The position numbers and the translations under genes were made by a program. 38,006 bases of DNA, taken from contig JAFTQM010000066.1 in assembly GCA_017462755.1 (NCBI GenBank), forward strand, positions 1 through 38,006, read 5' to 3'. Below are positions 17,194-27,218 of this stretch, one piece after another. Every line of letters starts with the position of its first letter. Positions within the stretch are counted from its first letter, which is position 1. The notes under the pieces were generated by a model. It was not told the origin of the DNA and ran no database searches. It worked only from the letters and a program-made list of their open reading frames with translations. This DNA comes from Lachnospiraceae bacterium (GTDB lineage Bacteria > Bacillota > Clostridia > Lachnospirales > Lachnospiraceae).

Positions 17194-17682
17194 TTATCTT
17201 CTCTTTTTCTTTGTCTGCTTCTTCTCATTCTGTGAAGCGATAATTGCTCTCACAATGCAACGTACTAGATGATATAACAGCAGCACAAGCTCATTAAAGC
17301 AGAATGCCATAGCATAGGACAATTCTGTCGACTGATAATACTCGTCTCCGGAGGTATTGATTCCGATAATGGCAAGTACAATAATGGCAAGCAGCATCAG
17401 AAGCTGTGCAGTTACAAAAAATAATCCACGACGAAGAGACAGCTTCGCAATCACAAAGCGTTCTAACACAATTGTCAGAGCAATAATAACCACATAAAAA
17501 ACAGCAAACATCAGCCAGAGCGTCGAATCCTCCTTCGGTGCCGGAATCAGATTCAGCAGCATTGTTAAGCCTGCCACAATCAGGGCATACAACAAACCAA
17601 ATACTACGGAACGTTCCTTTACGGACAATAACGATTTTCTTTTCTCCGGCTTCGCATTGGCAATCTTTTCAATCTCGTTCAT
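17194..17682 (-). CDS. Four-helix membrane protein, function unknown
   Basis: I do not recognise this 162-residue protein. It has a charged cytoplasmic N-terminus (about 1-27) and four hydrophobic helices (about 28-50, 55-76, 85-108 and 122-150). The first two read VFGLLYALIVAGLTMLLNLI and LWLMFAVFYVVIIALTIVLE. A strongly basic C-terminus ends KKQTKKKRR. No catalytic motif is visible. A GGAG site lies close to the ATG. It is probably co-transcribed with miaA and the PLP enzyme. Confidence 0.65.
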   Translation of the reverse strand: MNEIEKIANAKPEKRKSLLSVKERSVVFGLLYALIVAGLTMLLNLIPAPKEDSTLWLMFAVFYVVIIALTIVLERFVIAKLSLRRGLFFVTAQLLMLLAIIVLAIIGINTSGDEYYQSTELSYAMAFCFNELVLLLYHLVRCIVRAIIASQNEKKQTKKKRR

Positions 17683-17708
17683 TTTTCTCCTCTTTCTGCG
17701 CGGCTTTC

Positions 17709-18683
17709 TTATTCTTCTGCTTGCGTTGGCTGCGCTGACGCAATTTCGTTGTTGTTTATGATGGAAAGCATTTTCTCTAAGATACGTTCCTCCTGATACT
17801 CATACTCCTCCTTCGGGAACCAGATGACCTGCTTTTCCCGTTTAAACCAAGTCAGCTGACGCTTGGCAAAATGCCTTGTATCCCGCTTGATGATGTCTAC
17901 CGCTTCCTCAAGCGTGCATTCTCCGGCAAGATAAGCATAAATCTCCTTGTAGCCGAGTCCCTGCATGGATACCAGTTCTCTGGCATAGCCATTGTTTTTT
18001 AAGGCAGTTACCTCTGCAAGCAGTCCCTCCTGCATCATCTGGTCTACTCTGCGATTGATGCCATCATACAGCCTCTCTCTCGGTGCTGTCAATACAAAAT
18101 AATACAATTCATAAGGAGACTCATGCAATTTCTGTTCCTCATTATGCTCCGAAATCGGCTGACCGGTCTGATAATAAAATTCCAGCGCACGAATGGTACG
18201 TTTGACATTATTCTCATGAATCTGCTCTGCCGCAGCCGGGTCCACCTGCCGCAGCCGTTCATGCAACGCATGTGCTCCCTGTTCTTTTGCAAAACGGGTC
18301 AGCTCCTCGCGATATACGCTATCAGTCTCCGTTTCTGTAAAATCAATGTCATTGGTTACTGCCTGAATATAAAAGCCGGTGCCGCCCACCAGAATCGGTA
18401 TGTTACCACGCTCGTAGATTTCCTGCATCGCGGCTTTTGCCAGCTGCTGAAACCGTACCACACTGAACTCCTCCTCCGGGTCCATAATATCAATCAGATG
18501 GTGTGGGACTCCCTGCATTTCCTCCGGCGTAATCTTTGCCGTACCGATGTCCATCCGGCGGTAGACCTGCATGGAATCTGCCGAAATAATTTCACCGCCG
18601 ACCGCCTTTGCCAGTGCAATCGAAAGCTTTGTTTTTCCGACCGCCGTTGGTCCGGTCAGTACAATCAATGGTTTTCGTTTCAT
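17709..18683 (-). CDS. miaA: tRNA dimethylallyltransferase MiaA
   Basis: MiaA adds a dimethylallyl group to A37 of tRNAs reading UNN codons. Family motifs are LIVLTGPTAVGKTKLSIALA (P-loop), EIISADSMQVYRRMDIGTAK, GVPHHLIDIMDP, LVGGTGFYIQAV and, near the C-terminus, FAKRQLTWFKRE. The ATG at 18683 is chosen because GGAGA is five bases upstream; an ATG four codons earlier directly abuts the mutL stop and has no site. The product is 324 residues. It lies immediately after mutL, a common arrangement. Confidence 0.96.
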   Translation of the reverse strand: MKRKPLIVLTGPTAVGKTKLSIALAKAVGGEIISADSMQVYRRMDIGTAKITPEEMQGVPHHLIDIMDPEEEFSVVRFQQLAKAAMQEIYERGNIPILVGGTGFYIQAVTNDIDFTETETDSVYREELTRFAKEQGAHALHERLRQVDPAAAEQIHENNVKRTIRALEFYYQTGQPISEHNEEQKLHESPYELYYFVLTAPRERLYDGINRRVDQMMQEGLLAEVTALKNNGYARELVSMQGLGYKEIYAYLAGECTLEEAVDIIKRDTRHFAKRQLTWFKREKQVIWFPKEEYEYQEERILEKMLSIINNNEIASAQPTQAEE

Positions 18684-18695
18684 AAGCTTCTCCAT

Positions 18696-20774
18696 TTAAT
18701 TTACAATTCGTTTAAATTTGCGCTCGATTTCATGCTTGCTCATTGCTATAATAACCGGTCTGCCGTGCGGACAGTGGAATGGATTTTCCAAGGTCAAAAG
18801 CTCCGCAATCAGCGCCCTTGCTTCCGCTTCAGACAAGCGGGTATTTCCCTTTACGGCAGCCTTGCAGGACAACGAGGCAATCCGGTCCAAAACCAAATCC
18901 GAGGTACCGTTTAGCGGCTCCTCCAACAGAGAATCCAGCATTTCTATCAGCAACACCTTACCATCGACACCATACATATCTGCCGGAAGTGCCGATACCA
19001 TATACTCTCTGCCGCCAAACTCCTCAATTTCAAAGCCAAGTGCCTGAAACTGGGGCAAATAACGTTTTAACGCCTCCTCTTCCCGTAGGGAAAGGGAGAG
19101 CACAATCGGCGGACTGATTTGCTGCGACAGCATTTCCTTCTCCTTCATCCGGCTGACCGTATGCTCGTACAGGATTTTTTCATGTGCCGCATGCTGGTCA
19201 ATGATAAACAGCTGCTCCTTGAACTGCACCAGCCAGTAGGTACCGAACAATTGCCCAAGAATTTGGTGCTCGTCCGCCGCTTCTTTTTTCATAAACGCTT
19301 CTCTCTGTTCCGTCGCTTCAAACAGGCTAAGCTGCTCTGTTCGAACCATTTCTAATGGGTCAGGACGTGCTACGGAAGATACCGGAGCTTCTGCAACGAC
19401 TTCTATCCCTTCTGTCTTTTGGGCTGGTAAAGCTGCGGCCTCTTGCTTTCCTTCCACCTGCATTTCCCGTTTTACCTCGGCTTGTACCACCGGCTTTACT
19501 TCCTGATTTGTGACCGTTTGCTCCTCCTTTGGCTGAGTACGTTCCATATAACCGGTATCTTCCGCCACCCGATTCGGTACAGGTGTCGGCTCAAATAGTG
19601 CTGCCTCCGCAATCTGTCGGATGCCTTCTTCTCTCTTTTCCTCGGCTTTGGTTCGTAAAGTTTCTCTGCTATATACCGGCGGTTGGTACTGATATTGACT
19701 CAACCGCTTTGTTTCAAATGGTTCCGGTGCTGCCTTTACCTCTCGTTTTTCTTTTTCCTCAGTTAATCGAACCTCAGGAATCATATTCTTACCGGCAAGC
19801 GCATCACGTACTGCATGATAAACCATTTGATACAATGCTTCCCCATTGGTAAAACGGATTTCTAACTTGGTCGGATGCACATTCACATCAATCTGCTCCG
19901 TAGGAATCTCAAACAGCAGCGCCGTAAACGGATATTTATGCTGCATCGTATACGGCTTATAAGCCTCTTCGATTGCCTTCGTAATGATATTGCTTCGAAT
20001 ATATCTGCCGTTGATAAAATAATTTTCAAAATTACGGTTGCCTCTGGAAACCACAGGCTTTGCAATAAAGCCGGATACAGTCATTTCCCCGGTAGATTCC
20101 TGAACCGGCAGCAGCGCTGCCGTAATCTCTCTGCCATAAATATGATAAATACAATCCTTCAGATTGCCGTTTCCGGTCGTCTGAAGCACCGTTTTGTTCT
20201 GATTGATAAACTTAAAGGCTATTTCCGGATGGGAAATCGCAAAGCGCTCCATCAGCTCATTAATATAGCCACCCTCGGTCATTGCTGACTTCAAAAACTT
20301 TCGCCTTGCCGGAGTATTATAAAACAAACTGCGTACAAGAAAGGTCGTTCCCTCCGGCGCACCAATCTCGGTAAAGGCTTTTTCCTCGCCGCCCTCAATC
20401 ACATAGCGCTTGCCGACAAAATCCTCTCTGGTCTTGGTAACCAGCTCTACCATAGCTACCGAAGCAATACTGGACAAAGCTTCCCCGCGGAAGCCAAGAC
20501 TTTTTACCGTCAGCAAATCCAACGCCGTCGCAATTTTGCTTGTTGCATGCCGCAGAAAGGCAAGCGGAATATCATCTCCGGGAATACCGGAGCCATTGTC
20601 CGTAATCCGGATAAATCCAATACCGCCTTCTTTGATTTCGACGGTAATTGCGGATGCCCCTGCATCAATCGCATTTTCCACCAGCTCCTTAACGACAGAT
20701 GCCGGACGCTCTACGACCTCGCCTGCCGCAATTTGGTTGATGGTATCCGAATCCAATACCTGTATCTTTGCCAT
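18696..20774 (-). CDS. mutL: DNA mismatch repair endonuclease MutL
   Basis: MutL couples mismatch recognition by MutS to strand incision. The N-terminal GHKL ATPase shows ELVENAIDAGA, RITDNGSGI and KSLGFRGEALSSIASV. A long Glu/Pro/Gln-rich linker (about residues 340-490) separates it from the C-terminal domain, which has the endonuclease motif DQHAAHEKILYE and a CPHGRPVI metal motif. The endonuclease motif marks the non-methyl-directed type used by most bacteria without MutH. GGGAGG precedes the ATG. The product is 692 residues. Confidence 0.96.
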   Translation of the reverse strand: MAKIQVLDSDTINQIAAGEVVERPASVVKELVENAIDAGASAITVEIKEGGIGFIRITDNGSGIPGDDIPLAFLRHATSKIATALDLLTVKSLGFRGEALSSIASVAMVELVTKTREDFVGKRYVIEGGEEKAFTEIGAPEGTTFLVRSLFYNTPARRKFLKSAMTEGGYINELMERFAISHPEIAFKFINQNKTVLQTTGNGNLKDCIYHIYGREITAALLPVQESTGEMTVSGFIAKPVVSRGNRNFENYFINGRYIRSNIITKAIEEAYKPYTMQHKYPFTALLFEIPTEQIDVNVHPTKLEIRFTNGEALYQMVYHAVRDALAGKNMIPEVRLTEEKEKREVKAAPEPFETKRLSQYQYQPPVYSRETLRTKAEEKREEGIRQIAEAALFEPTPVPNRVAEDTGYMERTQPKEEQTVTNQEVKPVVQAEVKREMQVEGKQEAAALPAQKTEGIEVVAEAPVSSVARPDPLEMVRTEQLSLFEATEQREAFMKKEAADEHQILGQLFGTYWLVQFKEQLFIIDQHAAHEKILYEHTVSRMKEKEMLSQQISPPIVLSLSLREEEALKRYLPQFQALGFEIEEFGGREYMVSALPADMYGVDGKVLLIEMLDSLLEEPLNGTSDLVLDRIASLSCKAAVKGNTRLSEAEARALIAELLTLENPFHCPHGRPVIIAMSKHEIERKFKRIVN

Positions 20775-20786
20775 AGCTTCCTCCCT

Positions 20787-23507
20787 TTATCGACACCTCT
20801 TTTGAAGCTCATACAGCTTGTTCATTGCATCAATCGGAGTCATTCTGGACAAATCAAGCTCCTTTAACTCCTCAATTACCTCCGAATGCTCTGTACCGGA
20901 AAACAACGACAGCTGACAGAAGCCGTCACTATACTTGTCTTTTGACTTTTCTACAGTTGTAGACTTCTTCGCAAATACGCTTTCTGACGGTGTTTGCTCC
21001 GTATTTTCCAGCTGCGCACTCTGATTTGCCAAAAGCTTAGCTTTTTCTGAAATCTCTTTTTCACTCAAGGTTGCTGCAATTTCCTGCGCTCGTACCAATA
21101 CGGCTCTTGGCACTCCGGCAAGCTTTGCCACCTGAATGCCGTAGCTCTTGTCTGCGCCGCCCGGAATGATTTTTCGTAAAAAGACAATATCCTCGCCGGC
21201 TTCCTTGACGGCGATACAATAATTGTTGACTCCCGGCAGCTTGCCTTCTAACTCTGTCATTTCATGATAATGGGTTGCAAACAGGGTCTTGGCACCGATG
21301 TTCGCCGGATTGTTGATATGCTCTGCCACTGCCCATGCAATACTCAAACCATCGAAGGTCGAAGTACCGCGACCGATTTCATCCAGAATCAACAGACTGT
21401 CCTTGGTCGCATTTCTAAGAATATTTGCCACCTCGGTCATCTCCACCATAAAGGTACTCTGGCCCGATGCCAAATCATCCGACGCACCGACTCTGGTAAA
21501 AATACGGTCTACAATACCGATATTGGCAGCATCTGCCGGTACAAAGGAGCCAATCTGAGCCATCAGCACAATCAATGCGGTCTGGCGCATATAGGTTGAC
21601 TTTCCTGCCATATTCGGTCCGGTAATAATCGATAAACGGTGCTCCTCATTATCCAGATATGTATCGTTTGCCACAAACGAATCGTCTGCCATCATTTTTT
21701 CAACCACCGGATGACGACCATTCTTGATATCAATCACGCCCTGCGTATTAATCTGCGGACGTACAAAGCGATTATGGTCTGCAACATAAGCCAGAGACGC
21801 ATACATATCCAATCTTGCAACTGCCTTTGCCGTCTGCTGAATGCGTGCCACCTCAGCAGCAATTTTCTCCCTAACCTCGGCAAACAGCTCATATTCCAGC
21901 GCAATCAGCTTATCCTCCGCATTTAAAATGCGATCCTCTAATTCCTTTAATTCCGGCGTGGTATACCGCTCGGCATTGGTCAGCGTCTGCTTGCGAATCC
22001 ATTCCGGCGGCACCAGATTCTGAAAGGAATTGGTCACCTCCAGATAATAGCCGAATACCCGGTTAAACTTTACACGCAGATTTTTGATGCCGGTACGCTC
22101 CTTTTCCCGGTTTTCAAGCTCTGCCAGCCAGTCCTTTCCCTCCGTCTTTGCCTTGCGCAGCGTATCCACATCTTCGTTATAGCCCTCTTTGATGATACCG
22201 CCCTCCTTGGTTACAATCGGCGGTTCCTCAATAATCGCTGCCTGAATCAAGGCACACAAATCCTGTAGCGGGTCCATCTCCTGCTCGATATTTACCAGCT
22301 CACGACTCTCGCAGCCGGAAAGCAGATATTTCATTGGCGGCAGCATGGACAGCGAGGAGGCAAACGCCGTCAAATCACGCGGATTTGCACTGCGATAGCT
22401 GACCTTGCCCATCAGTCGCTCCAAATCATATACCGAATTCAGATATTCCCGCAGCTCCTCGCGGGTAATCATGTTGTTGTTTAATTCTTCAATGGCATCG
22501 TAGCGGTCATTTATCTCTTCTTTCCCGATCAGCGGCTGTTCGATGCAGCTGCGCAAATATCTTGCACCCATCGCCGTCTTCGTCTTATCCAATACCCAGA
22601 GCAGCGAGCCGCGCTTGGTCTTTTCGCGCATCGTTTCCACCAGCTCCAGATTGCGTCTGGTCGAGGTATCCATCACCATATAACGGCTCGTCACATACGG
22701 TGTAATGTGCGTCAGATGACACAGTGCCGTCTTTTGGGTTTCAATCAGATACTGCAGCACCGCACCCGCCGCCTGTCTGCCGACGGTATAATCCCCCAGC
22801 CCGAGTCCGGCCAGCGAATTAACTGCAAAATGCTCCTTCAATGCCTTTTCGGCAAGCTCCTGCTCATAATACCAATCTGCCAGCTCCGTTATCGCAATCC
22901 GGTAACGTCCCTTCAAATCCTCGGTATCAATGCCGCAGGATAAAAACGCCGGATTGCAGATAATCTCTGCCGGTGCAAATTTATAAATTTCGTCCTGAAT
23001 CTTTCGTACCGAATCGACTTCCGTCACATAATAATCACCGGTCGAAATGTCAATCGTTGAAATTCCATAGCTGTTATCGCGACAAATCACACCCATCAGG
23101 TAATTATTCTTCGTTTCATCCATTACCTGAATGTTCAGGTTCGTACCCGGTGTAACGATACGAATCACTTCACGCTTTACGATTCCTTTGGCAAGCTTCG
23201 GGTCTTCGACCTGCTCACAGATTGCCACACGATACCCCTTTTCAACCAAGCGGGTCAGATAGTTGTCCGCAGCATGGTACGGTACACCGCACATCGGTGC
23301 GCGTTCCTCCAGTCCACAAGCCTTTCCGGTCAGCGTGATTTCAAGTTCTCTCGAAACCGTAATCGCATCGTCAAAAAACATCTCATAAAAATCACCCAGC
23401 CGATAGAACAAAATACAGTCTCTGTACTGCTTTTTCGTTTCCAGATACTGCTGCATCATCGGAGTCAGCATACTCACATTCAATGAATCAATTGTCATTT
23501 CAGCCAT
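20787..23507 (-). CDS. mutS: DNA mismatch recognition protein MutS
   Basis: This is full-length MutS1 (906 residues). The mismatch-binding N-terminal domain carries CILFYRLGDFYEMFFDDA with the Phe-x-Glu wedge (YEMF). The ATPase domain shows SIITGPNMAGKSTYMRQTAL (Walker A), LLILDEIGRGTSTFDGLSIA (Walker B) and LFATHYHEMTELE. The C-terminal tail carries RMTPIDAMNKLYELQK, typical of MutS tetramer/clamp-binding tails. A GGAG site lies seven bases before the ATG. It is followed directly by mutL. Confidence 0.97.
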   Translation of the reverse strand: MAEMTIDSLNVSMLTPMMQQYLETKKQYRDCILFYRLGDFYEMFFDDAITVSRELEITLTGKACGLEERAPMCGVPYHAADNYLTRLVEKGYRVAICEQVEDPKLAKGIVKREVIRIVTPGTNLNIQVMDETKNNYLMGVICRDNSYGISTIDISTGDYYVTEVDSVRKIQDEIYKFAPAEIICNPAFLSCGIDTEDLKGRYRIAITELADWYYEQELAEKALKEHFAVNSLAGLGLGDYTVGRQAAGAVLQYLIETQKTALCHLTHITPYVTSRYMVMDTSTRRNLELVETMREKTKRGSLLWVLDKTKTAMGARYLRSCIEQPLIGKEEINDRYDAIEELNNNMITREELREYLNSVYDLERLMGKVSYRSANPRDLTAFASSLSMLPPMKYLLSGCESRELVNIEQEMDPLQDLCALIQAAIIEEPPIVTKEGGIIKEGYNEDVDTLRKAKTEGKDWLAELENREKERTGIKNLRVKFNRVFGYYLEVTNSFQNLVPPEWIRKQTLTNAERYTTPELKELEDRILNAEDKLIALEYELFAEVREKIAAEVARIQQTAKAVARLDMYASLAYVADHNRFVRPQINTQGVIDIKNGRHPVVEKMMADDSFVANDTYLDNEEHRLSIITGPNMAGKSTYMRQTALIVLMAQIGSFVPADAANIGIVDRIFTRVGASDDLASGQSTFMVEMTEVANILRNATKDSLLILDEIGRGTSTFDGLSIAWAVAEHINNPANIGAKTLFATHYHEMTELEGKLPGVNNYCIAVKEAGEDIVFLRKIIPGGADKSYGIQVAKLAGVPRAVLVRAQEIAATLSEKEISEKAKLLANQSAQLENTEQTPSESVFAKKSTTVEKSKDKYSDGFCQLSLFSGTEHSEVIEELKELDLSRMTPIDAMNKLYELQKRCR

Positions 23508-23567
23508 CGTTTATCTCCATTTCATTTCTCTTAACTACCAAGTGCTTCGCATTAGATACCAAGTTAT

Positions 23568-24044
23568 CTATGAAACACCTTCATCTACGAGCAGATTGCT
23601 TCCGTCTGCTGCTGTGGTGGCAAGTTCATCACAGCGCTCATTCTGCGGATGCCCGTTGTGTCCCTTGACCCAGCAGAAGGTTACCTGATGCGGTTCCTTT
23701 GCTTTCAAAAGTCGTTGCCACAAATCTACGTTTTTGACCGGCTCATTGCCACTGCGCTTCCAGCCTTTTTTCATCCAGCCATCAATCCAATGGTCATTGA
23801 ACGCCTTGACCAAATACTGGGAATCCGAGTACAGCGTTACCTCGCAAGGCTTAGTCAACGCTTCCAATCCAATAATGGCAGCCAACAGCTCCATTCGGTT
23901 GTTGGTTGTGCGTACATAACCCGCAGAATACTCTCTGATATGCTCTGTTCCCTTCGAATCAATATACGATAAAATCGTGCCATAGCCGCCCGGTCCGTCC
24001 GGGTTGCCTCTTGCAGCACCATCTGTATAAATCGTTACCTTCAT
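23568..24044 (-). CDS. rnhA: Ribonuclease HI
   Basis: The enzyme cleaves RNA in RNA:DNA hybrids. The DEDD catalytic set is visible: Asp in [17 protein letters not shown], Glu in [11 protein letters not shown], Asp in [13 protein letters not shown], and the last Asp with the His loop in [18 protein letters not shown]. The start at 24044 (MKVTIYTDG) is chosen because GGAG lies six bases upstream. Longer in-frame starts add an odd charged leader that overlaps the MutS-like gene. The product is 158 residues, typical length. It sits between the membrane MutS-like gene and mutS. Confidence 0.93.
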   Translation of the reverse strand: MKVTIYTDGAARGNPDGPGGYGTILSYIDSKGTEHIREYSAGYVRTTNNRMELLAAIIGLEALTKPCEVTLYSDSQYLVKAFNDHWIDGWMKKGWKRSGNEPVKNVDLWQRLLKAKEPHQVTFCWVKGHNGHPQNERCDELATTAADGSNLLVDEGVS

Positions 24045-24103
24045 GTCCTGCTCCATTCTGCAAACGTTTCCTTCCTCCGTCCGCTTGTGTTCCGTTTCAC
24101 TTC

Positions 24104-25786
24104 TTATGCCTCCAACCGCTTCCATTCACCGGTATCTTCAAAGCATTGTACCCGTTCCTCAGCACGTTTGGTGATGCGTTCCTCGTAACCAAGCATCCGC
24201 AACAGCTTGATTGCATTTTTCGAAACTGCACGTCCCGGATACAGCTTATAATCAAACAACACCTGATTTTCCTCCACATACTCCTGAAAATGATAATTCG
24301 AATACTGTGCTTCCAAAATATGTGTCAGCTCAATATCATGTGTTGCTGCAAAGCACATTGCATTATTTTCTGCGATTCCCGCCAAAATCTCCGTCGAAGC
24401 AGCAATACGCTCTAAGGTATTGGTACCGCGCAGCACCTCATCAACAAAGCACAGCATCGGAACCTTGGCATTCAGGCGGTCCATAATCCGCTTTAAGGAT
24501 TTAATCTCCACAATGTAATAGCTTTCCTTGCTGAAAATATCATCCCGAAGCGCCATTGACGATGCCACCATAAAATAACTGGACTCATAAGAATCTGCCA
24601 TAACCGTATAAATCGTCTGAGCCAAAATCGCATTGATTGCCAAGGTCTTGATAAAGGTTGATTTGCCGGATGCATTCGAGCCGGTAATCAATACACTTTT
24701 ATTCTCTGACAGAGAAGCCTTGACCGGTGCATCTAACATCGGATGGTAAATATTCTCGGTCTGAAGATGCGGCGTGGCATGGCTCAATACCGGCAGACAC
24801 CACTCACGCATCAGCTTTCGATAAGAGGCAGCAGCAATCATGGCATCCAGAAAGCCTGCCGTCTCAAACAGCTCCGTCAACTCCTTTTCATGACTGTCAA
24901 AAATCTGCAGCATACGGTTAAACTTAATCAAATCAATGTGGAACAGCATGCGAATATAATCCAACATTCCCTCCAGCAAATCACCGGTCGGTTTCTTCGC
25001 TGCCACAATTCCGGCTCCCTTGCGAAAGCCCGCAAATACCTTTAAGGTCTTTCGAATCCGGTCGGTATAGGTCTTTATCTCTGCAATATCGCATTTCGTC
25101 AGTGTTTCCATCCCATCCAGCATTCGAATCAAATGGGACACGACGGAAAAATATTTCTCAATATCCATCTTTCTTTTGTAATACTGATAGGCATTGAAAA
25201 TACCGACCACCAGCACCGCTATCACGCCGGCTACCGGACGAAATACAATCAATCCGAAGGCAGCTAACATCGTAAGCATACTCATAATACGCGGCAGATT
25301 ACTCTCCCGCTTTAATAAATGCAGCAGATTCATATACTCATAAATCGAGATATTTTTCTCTTTGCCCATACGCAAAAACTGCTCCTGAAGCTTCTGGCGC
25401 TGCTGTTTATTCTTTGCAAAAAACTCAATCAGACGATTGCGCTCTAAAAGCTCCTCCTCCGAATAGCTGAGCGTATGCAGCATGGCATACAGATATTCCT
25501 CTCCCGCTGCGGAGCCGGTATTGTTCATAGTCATGAAAATCTGATCCATGTCCAAATCATTCCATGTAATCAAATCAATGTCTCCCATATCCTTCGGACG
25601 GCTGTTATAATAAAACTGTAACGAACGATACTTGTCCTCCGTATAGCTTTCCTGCGGCACCTGTCCCCATTCACGCTCCATTTTGCGATACAGCTTTTCC
25701 GTATATTTCTTTTCATCCCAAATTGATTTCAAAAACAGCAGCACCAGTACGCCTGCTATCACTGCAACATATCCCCATCCCGGCAT
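24104..25786 (-). CDS. Membrane-anchored MutS-like ATPase
   Basis: The C-terminal third is a MutS-type ABC ATPase: [19 protein letters not shown] (Walker A, Lys375), [20 protein letters not shown] (Walker B, Asp449) and [13 protein letters not shown] (His switch). It lacks the mismatch-binding and clamp domains of MutS1 and the Smr domain of MutS2. One helix lies at the very N-terminus (about 5-19, [14 protein letters not shown]), and a hydrophobic hairpin lies at about 167-200, so it is probably membrane-bound with the ATPase inside. Homologues are annotated only as 'MutS-related'. The ribosome site is close (GGGAG two bases before ATG), so the start is less sure. Confidence 0.85.
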   Translation of the reverse strand: MPGWGYVAVIAGVLVLLFLKSIWDEKKYTEKLYRKMEREWGQVPQESYTEDKYRSLQFYYNSRPKDMGDIDLITWNDLDMDQIFMTMNNTGSAAGEEYLYAMLHTLSYSEEELLERNRLIEFFAKNKQQRQKLQEQFLRMGKEKNISIYEYMNLLHLLKRESNLPRIMSMLTMLAAFGLIVFRPVAGVIAVLVVGIFNAYQYYKRKMDIEKYFSVVSHLIRMLDGMETLTKCDIAEIKTYTDRIRKTLKVFAGFRKGAGIVAAKKPTGDLLEGMLDYIRMLFHIDLIKFNRMLQIFDSHEKELTELFETAGFLDAMIAAASYRKLMREWCLPVLSHATPHLQTENIYHPMLDAPVKASLSENKSVLITGSNASGKSTFIKTLAINAILAQTIYTVMADSYESSYFMVASSMALRDDIFSKESYYIVEIKSLKRIMDRLNAKVPMLCFVDEVLRGTNTLERIAASTEILAGIAENNAMCFAATHDIELTHILEAQYSNYHFQEYVEENQVLFDYKLYPGRAVSKNAIKLLRMLGYEERITKRAEERVQCFEDTGEWKRLEA

Positions 25787-25829
25787 AACTCCCTTATTTC
25801 CTCTCTTTCTCGAAAAATGTATTCAAATA

Positions 25830-25858
25830 ATTATACTGTTTTTCGATACAAAATGCAA
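25830..25858 (-). promoter_or_regulatory. Promoter of the mutS-like/rnhA/mutS/mutL block
   Basis: On the minus strand TTGCAT (25853-25858) and TATAAT (25830-25835) are exactly 17 bases apart, about 44 bases before the MutS-like start. It could drive the whole same-strand block down to miaA and the PLP enzyme. Confidence 0.75.
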
Positions 25859-25923
25859 ATGAAAAATCCATGAAAAAATCTCAAGAAAATCCGTAATTTC
25901 TAGTAGCCGTTACCAAGAAAATA

Positions 25924-25932
25924 TGTTATACT
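25924..25932 (+). promoter_or_regulatory. Possible extended -10 promoter of the J-like/GGDEF-like gene
   Basis: The plus strand shows TG-T-TATACT (25924-25932), an extended -10 element, about 60 bases before the ATG at 25993. No good -35 lies 17 bases upstream, so the call is tentative. Confidence 0.4.
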
Positions 25933-25992
25933 GAATTCGTTACAAATTGCATAAATTAACACCTATTTCGGATAAATAAAGAGGGCTTCATT

Positions 25993-27120
25993 ATGGAGAA
26001 CACATTCAAAGACTATTACAAGCTGTTACAGGTGCATTACGATGCATCCTCAGAGATGATTGCGCTTGCTTATGACAACTTATTAAAATCAAGAGAAAAC
26101 GCTTCCCCGGAGCGTCAGGCACTTTTAAAGGAAGCGTATGAGGTTCTGTCCGATACGACCAGACGCACCATTTATCATCGCGAATGGCTGAATACCTTTT
26201 CGGAGCGCGCACAATTTTTGCAGGAATCTCCAAGACCATATCATACACAGCCGGGCGACAAAAATGCCTCTGCTGAAAGTGTTTTGGATGATTTTTTCCA
26301 TGCACTCAATGTTAAGGACTGGAAAAATGCATATCTTCGTCTGTCCGATGTAGACCAGACCGTAATTTCCTATGATGAATTTTGCGAATGGCGTACTGCC
26401 ATCAACTCCTGTTACGAAATGCAGGAATACAAGCTGGAATACATCAAAACACATCCGTCGATTACCTTAAATACCCTTACCTACTCCAAGGTAGCCGAGT
26501 TTATGGTTGTCATTACGGATTTAGACCAGAATACAACTGAAATTTCAACGGATACCCTGCGCAAGTATGTAACCTTTGAAAATGATGTCTGGAAGGTTTG
26601 TCTCGGTATCAACAACCTCCGACCGTTAATCAATCAGTATCGTCAGCTTGCTTTGCAGCACAAAAAGCAACAAAACGAAGGCTCTACTTATACTGCCGGA
26701 CATTTTGATGCATTGACCGGACTGCTCAGCGAAAGCGGATTTTATGCGGAAGCCGGACGTGAGGTTGCAAGAAACCATCGTTATCACAATCCGTTTTCCC
26801 TGCTGTCCTTCCAGATTCACTGCTCTGACAAGGCACACCCGGATACCTGTCTGAAGCATCTCGCCAAGGTAATTCAGTCTGCCTGCCGCTCTACCGATTT
26901 AGCCGCACGCCTGAATAACAATCAGATTATCTGCTTACTGATTGAAACTAAATTGGAAAACGCAGAGGCTGCTGCGCAGAAATTTTTGCAAATCGTTACC
27001 GAACGTGCCGGTGACAACTACAGTGTCAGCTTCGGTCTGGTATTTTACAACGGCTATGCTTCCCTGTCGGATGCGGTACACTCCTGTTGTCAGATGGCAG
27101 GTCTCCCATCCCATTATTAG
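25993..27120 (+). CDS. J-like (no HPD), NTF2-like and degenerate GGDEF fusion protein
   Basis: Three parts can be seen in 375 residues. Residues 5-65 look like a J domain (DYYKLLQVHYDASSEMIALA, then LLKEAYEVLSDTTRRTIYHR), but the HPD tripeptide that activates DnaK is replaced by ENAS. Residues about 93-215 have the shape of an NTF2-like domain (SVLDDFFHALNVKDWKNAY; FENDVWKVCLG). Residues about 237-371 follow a GGDEF diguanylate cyclase frame (HFDALTGLLSESGF, NPFSLLSFQI, DLAARLNNNQIICLL). The GGDEF loop is NNNQI and the metal Asp is lost, so cyclase activity is unlikely. No membrane helix is present. GAGGG precedes the ATG. A regulatory or binding role is inference. Confidence 0.75.
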   Translation: MENTFKDYYKLLQVHYDASSEMIALAYDNLLKSRENASPERQALLKEAYEVLSDTTRRTIYHREWLNTFSERAQFLQESPRPYHTQPGDKNASAESVLDDFFHALNVKDWKNAYLRLSDVDQTVISYDEFCEWRTAINSCYEMQEYKLEYIKTHPSITLNTLTYSKVAEFMVVITDLDQNTTEISTDTLRKYVTFENDVWKVCLGINNLRPLINQYRQLALQHKKQQNEGSTYTAGHFDALTGLLSESGFYAEAGREVARNHRYHNPFSLLSFQIHCSDKAHPDTCLKHLAKVIQSACRSTDLAARLNNNQIICLLIETKLENAEAAAQKFLQIVTERAGDNYSVSFGLVFYNGYASLSDAVHSCCQMAGLPSHY

Positions 27121-27166
27121 AACTGCTGGCGTTTACAGACTTACTGCTTAAGTAACAAAATTCAAA

Positions 27167-27215
27167 ATGACCGGATTGTGCAATGCATTTTATTACCTAT
27201 TGCCAATCCGGTCAT
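27167..27215. terminator. Bidirectional Rho-independent terminator
   Basis: A 12-bp perfect stem (ATGACCGGATTG / CAATCCGGTCAT) is extended after one bulged T by GCAAT/ATTGC. It lies between convergent genes. The plus strand continues AATTTATTT and the minus strand TTTGAATTTTG, so it can serve both. Confidence 0.85.
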
Positions 27216-27218
27216 AAT

